From Leptasterias polaris (lineage: Eukaryota > Echinodermata > Asteroidea > Forcipulatida > Asteriidae): 64,000 nt of DNA. Location: assembly GCA_037783415.1 (NCBI GenBank), contig JAZGTN010000218.1:1033098-1097097 (forward strand), in the 5' to 3' direction. The translations under genes and the position numbers were made by a program. Numbering within the stretch: position 1 is the stretch's first letter; every line of letters starts with the position of its first letter. The notes under the pieces are model-generated. The model was not told the origin of the DNA, made no database searches, and saw only the letters and a program-made list of their open reading frames with translations. Of this stretch, positions 1 through 12,649 are shown in pieces.

Positions 1-389
1 CGCAGTGAAATATGTAAGAAAGGTGCATTTCTACCGAAATCTACTGATAACAATTTTCAAAAGTAGAAACATGTAAGTTAAATGAGGGTTTTTGAGGTTG
101 CAGATGTTATTTGTATTGTTATTATAAAATCAAATTAACGATAAAAACAATTTACGGACCAAACAACACTGAAACCTAGAATACTGACGTAGTCGAGAGG
201 GGGTCCCTAGACATCGGAAGTTGAAATAAAAGGGTGCAGAAAAATCAGAATTTGATTAAGGCCTTTAGAGTGATAAAATCGTCCAAAAAGTTGTCTCTGG
301 CCTTGTGTGGTGTCACCTTAAATACATCTATTGGCCTACATCAGAATTGTAGGTCTCAGTGTTATTTGGTCCCTACAGTGTGGGGTCAT
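1..389. other. No gene recognised
   Basis: AT-rich sequence. It lies downstream (3') of the minus-strand gene that ends at 390. No convincing ORF, repeat or RNA was seen. Confidence 0.4.
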
Positions 390-906
390 TTAAAGTACAA
401 AATAGGTTCGTGCTTTTCTTGCGCGCTTTCCTTTTCCCATCTCTTTTTGCTCCTTTTCCTTTTCCTCTTCTGATTCAATTTCTTCATAAGACCAACCTCC
501 TCCACTGGCAAAACGTCTCTCCCTTTTGCCCTCTCCAGATTCAACTCCCTCCTCGTTCCCAGCAACCCTTACGTCTCCATCCCGCTCAGACTCCACTTCA
601 TCCCCATCACTTTTATCCTCTCCCTCATCATCTCTCCTTGTGGACTTTCCCTCCTCCCAAACACTTCCCTCACCCTCCTCGTCATCTTCACCCCATACGG
701 ACTCCGCTTCCTCCTCTCCATTACTTCCATAATCTTCATCCTCGTCCTTCCTGGACCCAGCCTCCTCCCCATCACTCTTAGCCCCCCCCCTCATCATCAG
801 GGCCCTCCAACTCCATATCCACCACTTCAAAGTTGTCCACGTTCTTCTCTTTGCTCTTTATTATGGACAGCAAGCTCACTCGCTCCCACATTATGTTACA
901 TCCAAT
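390..906 (-). CDS. Last exon of the minus-strand gene, acidic region
   Basis: The acceptor AG lies at 908-907 (minus strand) and the exon begins IGCNIMWERVSLLS. After the nine-G run it continues for about 130 codons very rich in E, D, G and S, ending RKARTYFVL and a stop. The opposite strand is a long pyrimidine tract, so plus-strand ORFs here are shadows. Such acidic tails occur in many chromatin and nucleolar proteins, but composition alone proves nothing. Confidence 0.65.
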
Positions 907-3900
907 CTGTTTAAAAGTAAGAGATTGGAAAAAGAAATATCAAAGCTTCTATCTTTTTTTCAAGTAGCAATATTTATGAATCTGGAAGACATTTTGTTAA
1001 AACAACAAGTTTTAGTGTTTATCCCAAACAAAAGAACACACATTATTATTGGATTTGATGATAGGTCTGCGTTTGTTGTAAACTACCACAACATTATACA
1101 GTCTACACGTGGAACAGGTCCGTCATCAAAACATTCTTTAGCATACCCTGGGAATGGTGTGGCCTTCACAGTGCTTCCATAAACAGCCCAGGTGCTCGCT
1201 TGGGTCAAAAGTCTACTTCTTCTTATTTAATTATATGTCAAATCTTTCCTCTTAAATAAAGAGAAGTGAGTCACATTTTATTAATGTTTCTTAGCAAACA
1301 AATAAAAGGACAATGCCTCCAGATGAACAGAAACGTGAATTGGACATAATTGGCTGCACAAAATAATTTGAATAACAATTTACCCTGCACGCATCCCATA
1401 GCTTGTCACCACTCCATGGCATAATGACGTCTTCTTTGGCAGACTTTTTCCTCAAACATACTAGGGCGTATCTGTTTGCTTCCCACTCCTGAAAATCTGT
1501 GGGGTAAAAACAAGCAGCATTTTAAAAATCATGCAGCACATGATTAAAATCCATTGAGAACAATTTATGTGTGTTGCCGATAAACTGTCTGTTTGTGTGT
1601 TTCACAAATACGAGATCCCCTTTTACCTGTTTACAAAAAGGCAAATTTGGTTGAAAACCTATTATAATGGTGGATCAAACTTGCATAAGAGTTGATGCTG
1701 GAAAAGTCTAAAACCAATCAAGGTAGTTCGAAAAATGTGTAGTACATAACCATTTACACACATTTGGTGTGTGTTGCGTGTTGCTGGGGTTGAGCTGTGT
1801 GTACCCACATGTATCAAAGGTCAATTTTAGCCCCATAATTTAATAGAATCTTGTGTTTTTAGCAGAGTAAATAAACTTTGTCGCATTATAATCATGCATC
1901 ACAGGAACAAATTGAGGTGTCCGGGTGGTGGGTGACAAACACAACGCTGTTTTGTGTGCAACGAATATGGAGCTTGATGCTCAAACCTTTTTCATGTTTA
2001 CTTCAACTAAATCTGTAAAGTCGTGATTTGTATTGGCAAATATTTATAATCACAATCTTTTTAGAACAGACTGATATAATGGACAATGTCAATGAAACAA
2101 ACCTGGATGCACAGCTACTGGTAGGAGGAGGACTCCTTCTCCAATAATCCTGTCACTAAAGGCATCCTTCAACTTGACCATATCTCTACACAAACAAAAT
2201 GTAAAAAAATAAAAAAATAGTTGTCAACAAATTTATTTTTAGGAAACAATGCAACACGATTTTGAGAAATGTTGTTGATGTTATTTGATGGGTCCTAGCC
2301 TAAAATAGTAATAGTAGGTAGTAAAATCATAAATAAAATCAGTTAAAAAATAATAATAATCTTCTTAGAAAAGAACGAAGGAACTCTTTTCACATTCTTA
2401 CAAATTTCTACGAACTTGAATTGCTGTATTTTTTTAATGAATGTCCTGCTTGCTTATACAATAGTAATACCAGTGTATAACATTTGGTTGTCTGAATATT
2501 ACGACCTGTTACACTGAATAAATTGGAAAAGACCACTGTGTTGAATTGAAACCATATTACTAAGTGTTCACGTCAGTTCGGGTGGTACTAAACATTCCTT
2601 ATCTTACCCACAAGCAATGCCGACATCGTCATCAAGTAAATCCTCCTCAATAGCCGTTGGGGGTAGTGGGGCATCTCTTCTTGTCCGTTTCTGTCCCTTT
2701 TTTTTGCAAGGCCCTTTCTTGTAGTTTGTCTGGCTGTAGGTTTAATTGTTATCAATAAAACAAATTAAAAAAAACTAGTTTACAACATTAGTTAAATGCA
2801 TGTTTGCTTTTCCTAAATGTGACATCTAATTTGATGTGACAACATTCATACATGCAGCTCCGTCCTATGTGATAGTAAACACAAATTTCTTTTTCTAAAA
2901 TTAAATTTTTATATTTTTATGAGGCATTGACTTTTATGCTTTCAAAAAATATAATAATTTTATTTTGGTTGTTTAGATATTTGGTGGTTATAATATTAGC
3001 CCAATAAAGATATGCAGGTTTATGAACATCTGATCTTAGATATGAGCATTTGCTAAATACCTGCTAAAACTTACCTTCTCTTCCACTGGCCTATCCGGTT
3101 CGATATAAAAGAACCGATACGTTTCCCAACGGTTTTTCTGTTTTCGGGAGTAGCCCTTATCATTGGGAATATCCAGAGAACCTGTTTGCAAAACCACATG
3201 AATAGATTTAGCCAACAATAATGTCCTTAATTTTTGTTTGGTTTTCCCTTTACATTGACTAATATTTGTTTTATTTCATTTGTTCATCCATTCCTTTTAT
3301 TAAATTTCAGCTCAAGTGTTTGTTCGAGAAACCAGTCATAGAAACTAGTTTATTATTCAATTAGCTGTGTTTCTTTTCACATTATTCCTGTCCAACTACA
3401 ACATCAATAACACTCCTGCCGATCCAAAGAAAGAGCAGGCCGTTAAAAAAATATAGAAAAAAGATAACTTCAAATGCACCAGATCATCTTGTGCACGCAC
3501 TGCTTGGATTGCCAGGTGCGCGGTTTAATTTGCATGTGTTTTTATGTCTTGTTGGTACCATGTATAACCATGGAGGAAGGAAAAGATGGCCCTACTTTAA
3601 CCTGTAAAAGGAAAAACGTTCAGGAATAAACATTATAAAAACAACAATTTTAAGCGTGTCGGTAGCGCTTCAGCGAAATCGGTGAAAGCTTGTTAGAATG
3701 TTTAGACGACCAACTTACAAGTATGAATTACATAACTTATCATGTCTCCAAGTATGGGGTCCTTCTGAGTACCATGGGTCAGTTGAACTTTAAAAGAGTC
3801 AACGGCATGCCGGATCGCCCGCTGTAAGTGTAAGATCAAACCAAAAATTATATACTATTCGTAAAGGGGGCTGCCGTGATTATTCCATTAACACAAATCA

Positions 3901-6075
3901 CGATTCCTTTATCTGAGAGGACTTCTTAGGCGACTTGTCCTTTAAAGCAGATTAATGGTAGGCCTATATAGGCAGAACGAACGACATGCAATTGTATAAC
4001 AACAACAGCAAGGATAATAAAATAACTGGGAACTTCTTGAGATGAAATAGGGACAACAGTGAGGGTAGCTTTGTTACAGAAGGCATCACTTTTGTGAACA
4101 GCAAGAATCCTAAGAAATACCCTTGAGATCTAAGGCTACAGGATATAGCCCGACTCGAGGCAAAACAGAAATTAAATTTTTCTTTTATAAGTATGCTGTG
4201 ATAAAATGAAATAATTATGTGGAGAATGAAGACCAAGACAGCGGCCGTCGGAGCTTTAGGACTAGTGAAGACAGACTGCAATACGGTATACCCTTGTAAC
4301 ACGCCTTTTCTGTTTTTCAATAACTATAAAAAGTATATGAGGGTGAAGCATACGTTACCGAGATTCTGTTCTTACAAGCAGATTTACAATACACTGTCAT
4401 TAACTAAGAACTATAATTAGTGAGATTTTGTTCTGAATGGTTTCAGCTTCTCTCTTGTTGAAAAAAATGCATGTCCATGTCCAGATTAGCTCAACATAAT
4501 ATAATTTTCGGCGATCTATAACTTCATTTTGGGCCATGAAAGGGTGAATTATTTTATATTGGTCAATAAAATGATCCTAAACTGAACACGAATCACCCAA
4601 AATGTTAACGTTAAAATCGCCAGTTATTGCTCTCTAACACCCGCTATGAAAGCGGAACAATCCAAGTACTATAAATTGGATTAATCAGTTGAACGAATTA
4701 ACACCCCACACAAAAACCATAGGCAGATACACAGCATTAGTTTTTAATTCTGAAGTGTCATACTGGCCTGTAAGAATTCATTTTATGGTGACTGGACAAA
4801 AGAAAATGCAACATTACCTTTGTTTGCTGTGATTGAATAAAACAACAGTAGAAATAATAATAATAATGGATAACAACTAAGATAAAGGCGCAAGAAAAAG
4901 AAAGAAAAAGAAAAAAAAAGACTGGGCCCAATTTCATGGCTCTGCTTACCGTAAGCAAATAATCGGCTCTTAAAAGGCAGGGTTAGCAGGGATTTTTTAC
5001 TTGTGCGCTTGTGATTGCGTATAGTCAACGTTACTAGGCTTATATTAGGAGCCGTTCACAACTATCAACATTTTCACGAGCGTACAAACCGTACACTTTT
5101 TCAAGCCCCCACACTTTTTCAAGCTAGCGCAGAAATTCGGTGCTTTCTCTGTAAGCGGAGAATGGTGATCGCAAGCGTATAATTCAGCGGTAAGCAGATC
5201 AATGAATTTGGACTCTGGTCACATGACCATAGTGCCCGAAGCACAATATGGTGATACGTTTGTCCTGCCAACTGAGAACTACTAACACTATATTATAGTT
5301 ACTTATTACTAGACATATGCTTGCTGGCATCGGTAATGTTTTAGACCTAGTAATCTGGTTGCATGAAAGGCAAACATATAAAATAAAATAATAATACAAA
5401 TAAAAACACTAAATCCTGCATTAAAAGGTTTTTTTCTATATATTACATTTAAAAGAGGCAAGTTCCGTTTTCGCTACAACGGAAGCGTATTCCAAAGCTT
5501 AATTTATGTGCTGCAACAGAAAAGGCCAATAATAACCAAATGTAACCAACATGAAATGTTACCAATGGAGGGGACCGTTATGAACTAAGTTGAGCATATT
5601 TTTACGGATCATCTTACAAGATCATGTAAGTACTTTGGAGAAAGGCAATGATTAGCTTTAAGGCCAACAAAAGAAAGAGGCTGCCAATGTTGTTATTAAA
5701 GAAAAATTTGTGTATTGTTCTCACAATTCTGTAACAATAATTGTGTAACAATTCTGGCTTTGGCATTGTAAACTTCAAGGGGGAAGCATAACAATAACAG
5801 AAAATTATACTCACATTAAAATGGTTCCTTGCAGCGCGTCTTTGATCGCTCACGTTGGTTTCACCGAAGACTTTAGGAATGAGCAGGTCATCTTCACTAA
5901 ATTTGTTTAAGCACGGCTCCATTCGACGGCGGGATGCCCTGCCCTTACCCCACGAGCCTCTCTCTTCCATAACCCTTGAAAACGCTACAAACAAATCCCT
6001 ACAATTTCTACTGGGTGCATCCTGTGTAACAGTCCAGTAATAGACACTATCATCTAACGTTAGACACTCGTTCAT
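390..6075 (-). CDS. Uncharacterised seven-exon gene (about 434 aa)
   Basis: Seven exons were read on the minus strand: 6075-5815, 3821-3719, 3181-3075, 2729-2608, 2185-2103, 1496-1384 and 906-390. All junctions are GT..AG and the phases join without a stop (0, 1, 0, 2, 1, 0). The start MNECLTLDDSVYYW follows a GC-rich upstream region. The predicted protein has a basic stretch (residues ~47-52), a conserved-looking middle with many W, Y and F residues (DFQEWEANRYALVCLRK in exon 6), and a last exon about half Asp/Glu with a basic tail KGKRARKAR. A lysine/arginine-rich patch (KKKGQKRTRR) in exon 4 could be nuclear-localising; that is inference. I do not recognise the family and assign no function. 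In the last exon the frame breaks at a nine-G run (782-790), which needs one G fewer to continue. This could be an assembly or homopolymer error or a real lesion. The splice model is by eye, and the link from exon 1 to exon 2 across 2 kb is the least certain. Confidence 0.7.
3571..3588 (+). repeat. Solo Mutator-like end (ATGGAGGAAGGAAAAGA)
   Basis: These bases match the outer part of the terminal repeats of the 2.9-kb insertion at 29593-32503. A reverse-oriented match lies at 10395-10412. No partner is close by. It sits in an intron of the minus-strand gene, between exons 2 and 3. Confidence 0.5.
4922..5040. mobile_element. Truncated GGGCCCAATTTC-type MITE relic
   Basis: It begins GGGCCCAATTTCATGGCTC, which matches the left end of the complete copy at 54093-54280, and shares the downstream motif of short runs around GCTTAC and TTAGCAG. 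The right end is not clear. It lies in intron 1 of the minus-strand gene. Confidence 0.45.
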
Positions 6076-6310
6076 TTTCGTATGCTTTTGAAGCTGGACT
6101 AGCTGGCATTCGTTGCGTTCGTGATGATGTTAAGGTGATCAGTGTGATCGAAACCTATTTAACGAGTCCCGCGCGCGCCTAAAAAGGGGGGGGGGAAATA
6201 TGGACATTAGACCTGTCTAAATATACGCGCCAAAATGTAGCACGCAAGCGCTGAATTTCAGAACCCACCCCCACCCAATCCCCACCCAATCCCCACCCAC
6301 CCTCCTTATA
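6076..6310 (-). promoter_or_regulatory. GC-rich region upstream of the minus-strand gene
   Basis: Directly upstream of the start codon at 6075 there is a CpG-containing block (CGCGCGCC near 6170) and a C-rich tract at 6265-6303 with repeats of CCCCACCCAAT. The minus strand is therefore G-rich with several G-tracts. This is where a CpG-type promoter would be expected, but no TATA box or initiator was identified. Confidence 0.3.
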
Positions 6311-7955
6311 ATAGGAGGACTAAATTTCGCAGATTTAATTTACCGCCAAAACTTATTATCTCAATGATTTTTTTAGCTGCAGGATACCACTAGGCCTAGC
6401 TTCTTGTTGGGTGACTTGTCATTTCAGGTGGATTAACGGTATCAGTTAAAATCCATATTATTTGAGTTTTGTTAACTATGTTGGAAAGCTACCTGCAAAT
6501 ACGTGGCAACTATCGGCGGACACAGTCAGCAGGCGGACAGACAAACAACCATTTAACTTTAAAAAGTAAAGAAATGTGAATTACTTTTTGCTGTACGTCT
6601 TTTCTCCACCACTAGTATAGCTCCTGCAAAACATATTTCAACATTGCACTCACATTCATTTTGGCCCCTTTTCGGAAACCTTCCCGAGTAGCGCGTAGAC
6701 CCAACGTCGTGTGGGGACGTGATGTTGGGTGCATTGAAAACCCTTTCCCCGCGCGCTCCAAAATAAAACTCTATAACAAACGAAGCACACACACACTCCA
6801 CACCCTAAACAACACATGCAAAACAAAAAGCAGACTTACCATCGACTTTGCAGTTTCTGAATGAGTGGATTCTAGATAACTTATCCTTCAGACTTCAATA
6901 AGATAAGCCAGTTATAAGCCAGTAAGCTTTCACGGTATGCACCCTTTTGATCACCTAAACATAATTATTGCCCTAGTCATCAAAGCTATGGTCAAAGCAA
7001 CACTCTGACGACATTGCCTCTCGTCAACCACAGTCCATATACACTACAGGGCTTGATTACATATTTACGTGTTCTGTAGTGGGTCCACATACATGTACAT
7101 AGTACCGGTATATGAATCTTCGGTTGCATCTTGGACGATAGGGCCTACCGTGTAGTGTTTCTCTTCAAATGAAGCTTCAAGAAGCTCCAAATGCTTATAG
7201 CTATTTCATTATACGGACCGCAACAAAAGCATCCAATCAATTGTGAATAAGGCTTATGAAGCACATTTACGTGTAAAAGTACCGTATATTAAGTATACCG
7301 CAAAACAGTCTGTCAAGAAATCCAAAAGTGATAACTAAATTATTTTATAATTTCTTAATGAAATTATATTTAAAACAAATATATAAAAACATACAGAAAC
7401 GCAAATTGGCGTTTTTAAACAACTTAGTTTCTACTGACACGTCTAGTTCATGGTCTAAATGAGTTTTGTTTAACATGTGATGTAACATGGTAGGCTATAG
7501 TATAATTATAATTAGGGAAAATGATAATTGACTAGGCAACAACGGGAAGGACAATAGCTTTGACCATGGAGGTTGTCCTGCTCACTATATCAAGCCGAAC
7601 AGGTTCAATCAAAAACTAATGGTTGTGTTCAAATCTTCCCAAGTTTATACCACAATTTGAGAACTAAATATGACGCATAAAAAGGCGTTCTCGATGCAGT
7701 AGGTAACCTAAGTGGGAACGCGGTGGGAAAGAGTGGCACATGCCCGCGGTGACTGATGACAGGGGCGTTATTATTCCAACACATTGGCAACGAAACCTGC
7801 TGCTTTGTACTGTTTTATAGTGGAAAGAGAAAAGCAGTTTTAAACAATAACTATAACAATAATAATGAAGAAAGGAAAATACTTTGCAATTAGGGGAATA
7901 AGATACACGGAAATGTGAAAGTTATAAACTTACTGATTGGTAAGTTGCCTTTTCT
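6311..7955. other. No gene recognised
   Basis: AT-rich DNA with short spurious ORFs on both strands. The stretch 6660-6800 is richer in GC and both strands are briefly open, but there is no recognisable domain or splice context. Confidence 0.35.
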
Positions 7956-7959
7956 TTAA

Positions 7960-8298
7960 AGGGTGTGTTTTCTCGAAGACAGTATCCACACTTACATTAT
8001 ATAGGCCTACATGAAAAAACAAACCTGTGAAATTAAGTTTCGGCTAAATCGGTCTTCGGAGTCAGTGAGTAAACATTGACAAAACCTGACATTATGTTTT
8101 CATTTGTTTCAAACATCAGATTTTATTACAGTGATAAAGACTAATTGTTTAACCCATTGCTGAAAAACTATAGTAGGCCTACATCAAGCAAAACTATTTT
8201 AAGGGAAGTTTTTCACCATGAGTGGCTATCTTATACTATGTAAGTTATGTGCAAATCTGTGAAATGTTTTATTTTCAACCTAGCTAATGACATATCCT
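7960..8298 (+). mobile_element. TTAA-flanked MITE (AAGG family), 339 bp
   Basis: TTAA occurs at 7956-7959 and 8299-8302. The ends are imperfectly inverted (AGGGTGTGT against AGGATATGT). Internal words such as ACCTGTGAAA and the later TCTGTGAA also occur in the copies at 59920-60222 and 9322-9470. A TTAA target with short ends fits a non-autonomous piggyBac-type element; no coding sequence is present. Confidence 0.6.
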
Positions 8299-8302
8299 TT
8301 AA

Positions 8303-9321
8303 AAACTAAAACCCATTAAATGGCTCGAGCTAAGCTAAGCCAGTTTAGCAAACGATCTCCCATTCACTACACACATACCAATGCCCAGTAGTCATAGCAA
8401 TGGACTGACATTGCCAAACCCAAAGTGCCAGTTACATAACTTCAGTCGATGACTGCTTGGGTGGGCCAGCGAGTTGAGAAAATAGGCACTTCTGCATGTT
8501 CTGTGTGTAACCGGCGGAAAGGGTCCACGCGGTTCAACATACTAAAATAGCGTTGGGAGAGAAATTACATATAATGTTCGAGAAGGATCCGTCGCGCAAT
8601 GTTTTGCACAGTTGAAAAAAATAATAATAAATGAGTCTAAAAGAAAATAGCTGCTTAACCCTATTTAATGAGACAATCAGCCTCTGACAAAAAGCCAAAG
8701 AGTTGTAATAATAAATACAAACAATTTAAACTGAGAATTTGGAGAGACGGGATATAGACATTTGCATCCACAAAAAAAAATATGAAAAGATTTGTGTAAA
8801 AAAAGGCAACCAAACAAGAAACAGAGGTTTTCTCATCAGGAATAGCTGTGTAGTCCCCTGTATGATCACATCAAAAACATTGAGTGCAACCACAATCTAT
8901 CTCGAAACTAAAACGAAACAAATTAAAAAGTACACAGAGGACAAATCGCAGCTCATCCAAAATTGCTATCCCTTTGGCAGGCTATTTGACCCGTTGACAT
9001 CTATTATAACCAACCACGACTGATTGCGTATTATAAACAGCCAGCCAAGGTCGCAGCTGGACCCATGTACATCTCTTCCTGGATATCTTCCAAAATTCTT
9101 ACCTCGGCTCATCAGCATTAAGGGATCGCCTTCGAGTGGCCATAAAACCACCACGGCTCGTGTATATAACCATAGAGCAAGGACAGAGAGGGGAAAGATA
9201 CATTTCCACTCTGCAGGAAAGGTTTTCCATATTCAATATTATAACCCATACAATTTACCTTTCGTGGTATTTCCCTTTACGTCAACAACTAGTGTTTTAA
9301 GCCGATGTTTCAAAACATTAT
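8303..9321. other. No gene recognised
   Basis: AT-rich sequence. A short open stretch near 9030-9160 runs into a GT donor-like site on the minus strand (near 9110), but no partner exon was found. Confidence 0.3.
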
Positions 9322-9470
9322 AATTTGGTGGGGTTCTTCTCATGACTCGAAGACCGATTGAGCTTAAACTTTCACAGGTTTGTTATTGCATGTATGTTGG
9401 GTCACATCATGTGTGGATCAGGTCTTTGAGTTGACAATTACCGATGTTGTACACACCCTTTGAACATCAG
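9322..9470 (-). mobile_element. Truncated reverse-oriented AAGG-family MITE
   Basis: Read on the minus strand it starts AAGGGTGTGTACAACAT and carries ACCTGTGAAAGTTTAAGC and CAATCGGTCTTCGAG. These words are shared with the MITEs at 7960-8298 and 59920-60222. Only the outer half with one terminus is present. Confidence 0.5.
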
Positions 9471-12400
9471 ACTTTAATTTTTTAGAGATTCCATCCAAGC
9501 GGTTATGGTGTGAAAGTGCACATTGTCATTTTTGGACCACGTATAGATCCATGGTACCGTCATTTTTTCTATACCGGTACGTGTTTTGTAACTGTGAATA
9601 ACCAGTATGGATAGCTATGGTGGATTGTAACACTCGATCAAACAGCACTTTCGTCAAGAACACATAACCACAAAAGTAATTATTAGCAGAAAATTCAATA
9701 CAGCGGATTTTCAATTAATTGGCTTGATGCTTTTTTTGGCAACATAAATATTCAAAGATTTAAAAAAAGAGAGTTCCAAGATCATTGGGCTAGCTCGGTT
9801 CCAACTGAGATGTGAGTAATGATTGTACCATTGAAATTAGGATGGCTGGTGGATTGATCCATGTGACCTGAACATTGTAAAGTTATCAAAGAACAATCCT
9901 TTCTCTGATCGATATGTATAGTTACATTATTAATCATAATTCATTACTGTGAAACTATGTAAAATGTTTAACCTTTTAAATTTCTTATTTCAAAATAATT
10001 TTCTATGCAATAAGAGTTCTATATATTGTAAAACATACTTTCGTACAGTTTCAAGTAACCCCGGTACAGGGATCGTCTCCAATTACCCGTTCTTATGAAA
10101 TCAAGAGAGTCCATAAAGCAACAGTTGGGTAGCGTGGTGTAGATATGCACACTACCTGGAGGTCACACCTAACATTTCCAAGATACTCAAGCTTTATATA
10201 ATGTTTCCGTTGTGGACATTATGAAAAACCATGTTTCAAGTGATGAGAGGATCTTTGCTGATAAAACTGTCTATACTTCCTCACCAAAATGAACTCATAT
10301 GAATATTGTCAAGAGACACTCATGGTTTGACGGGATAGCCGGACACAGCAAACAACCAATTCAAGCTACACAAAGTCAGCGGTTATGGTTAATCTTTTCC
10401 TTCCTCCATGGTTTAACCGTTTGGAAAGCTCTTGCCATGGGAGGTTGTCCTGTGTTAATCATCCAGTCGACTCGTTTCAAACCCTAACCCTACCTGAAAA
10501 TCATAAACATTTTTTTGTCAAATCTAATGGCACGATATAATAGGCCTTTATTCTTGCGATGATAGGCCCCTAATACTGTTGTTTTTCGGGGTTTTCGTGT
10601 GGTTTTCCCGGGCATTTCATGACGAAAGACATAAAATACGTAAAAAAGGGAGAGAAGATTTCACTCAAACTAAACCTGTTAAACCAATTCTGTTGACAAA
10701 ATAATGATGGTCAATCCGACGAAAAATAACCAGACGAGAGAACAAAACCGTAACAAACAAACAAAACAACCACAACAATAACATCAACAAGAACCAAGGG
10801 GAATTGTACTATCATCCATTTTTGTTTTTCAAATTAGCTTTTCTGAATGACATAAACAATTATAATGATCTCGTCGTGCTTGACAGTAAGCTTAGTCTAC
10901 AAGAACCTTCATTGACAAAACTCCAAGAATGCTGTAGCTTGATAATGGAAAGACTTATACTGGTTCTTACAATTGTGTACTGAGGAATATAAAAAATAAT
11001 GGTGCTAAAAGTGTATCTTAAATTTTCTTTTTTAAAGGTTAGATGCCTGTCACACACAAATAATAATGATGTAAACAAATTGATGTAATCAATTCACAAA
11101 GTAATAACAAGTTTATGTTCCACCTGCCCGAATCCTGAAATTGAAAGTAATTTCTAATTTAATTACGTATGCATAATTATAGAGAAGTAAAGCTCATATT
11201 TTGGAGTCACAGCATAAACTATCCCGTTGTCATCAGCTACTTCGTGCGGAATAGAGCTGGTTGTATTGGGTTGTTTTTTCTCCCTTGCCCGGTCTGCTCC
11301 AGCCACCTTGTGGGGAGCGGAGCACCGCTGGGCCCCACGCCAGTCTACTTGCGATTGCATTTGACTACGTACTATGTGATCACCGGACTTCCCACCCTCT
11401 CAGGCTCGGGGCTAGCCAGCCGGGTCCCTCGAATTGCTCAGTCAACTTACTTACTCTTTTGACAAACACAAAAAAGCTAAAAATGTGTCTCATGATAGAG
11501 TGTTCATAAAATGAATACATTCCTGAATCATAATTTGTGCAGTTTTTCAACTTATTGACTGCAAAATACCAAGATTCATTTATATCTCTAATAAACACAT
11601 TTTGCAGTTTAACCAAAACTAGAACGAGTTTAGTAAAATGAGTCAAATTTAGCGCCCTCCTGCGCTTTGTAGTTCCCAAATAATTATTGTCTTATTATTT
11701 TTATTCTATTTAATTTGAAATAAAATACTTACAAACCATTCAGCGCTTAAAAAACTACGCGAACTATTTAATTATATACCGGAAACTTATTTGAACCAAA
11801 AAAAATACAACATTTGTTATTTCTATCTTTTCAACATTCGGCCAATTTTTTACAAATAAAACGCACTGTAAGCTGTATGGTTAACACACCAACTTTTGTT
11901 ACACCTGCAATTTCTACAATATTAGTTTGTTCTCTCTCAATAATTTGGTTTGAAGAAGTTTTATTATTAAATTATACGATTAAAAATGTTAAGCTTGCTT
12001 TGGGGGTGTTTTTCATAGAATTGCATATGCATGTCAAAAGACGATGATTAAAAAAATTAATATAATTTGTAGCCTACCCGTAGACAAAAACGCTTGTTTT
12101 TTGTATCACTACTAAATTGAGATCAATTTCAACAAACAGTACAATATATATACAAATTAGCAGACAAGACAAGCCCAAGAAACAATAAATGTATACTTAA
12201 CAAATACTTCTGACACATAGAACAATTTTTAAATCAGACAAGACAAGCCCAATCTTAAGATAAAAGTGAACCTAACAACTGTGACACAAAATCTCATCAG
12301 TCCAGGCATAAAATAGGAATTGAATCTTTTACAATTAATTAAAAAACAATAAAAGAGAAATGGTTTAAATAAAACTTATTATTACAAATATAAATAACAA

Positions 12401-12645
12401 AGGAAAACCAATTCACATGCAGCATATTCTTGAGTTTAAAAACTAAGCACAAACGAATAAATAAGTACAAAAAGGGATATTCTTGATAGAAGGGTGTAAT
12501 TATAATTAATTTAGAAGAATTCTTAAGATCCCGAAAGTGCCAGAACTATTAAGAGTGAGGGAATTTCTGATATTTGTTGGCAGACCACTCCAAACACGAG
12601 GGAAAGAATGAACTTAAGTGTTTTCTATGAGGTACAAATGGCTTA
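9471..12645. other. Unassigned DNA with short repeats
   Basis: No gene was recognised. Present are a reverse Mutator-like end at 10395-10412 and a related GGAGGTTGTCCTG word at 10441 and 7570. A GC-rich stretch at 11262-11440 stays unidentified, and an 18-bp direct repeat (CAGACAAGACAAGCCCAA) lies near 12160 and 12235. Confidence 0.35.
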
Positions 12646-12649
12646 GTAT

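Noticed and set aside
359..781. Plus-strand ORF rich in P, H, L
   Set aside because: Shadow of the acidic exon on the minus strand; pyrimidine-rich tract.
3571..10412. One large Mutator-like element between the two solo ends
   Set aside because: It would contain exons 1-2 of the minus-strand gene but not 3-7, and the flanking 9-mers agree at only seven positions; independent relics are more likely.
11262..11450. GC-rich block as tRNA or rRNA gene
   Set aside because: No cloverleaf, A/B-box pair or rRNA-like stretch was recognisable on either strand.
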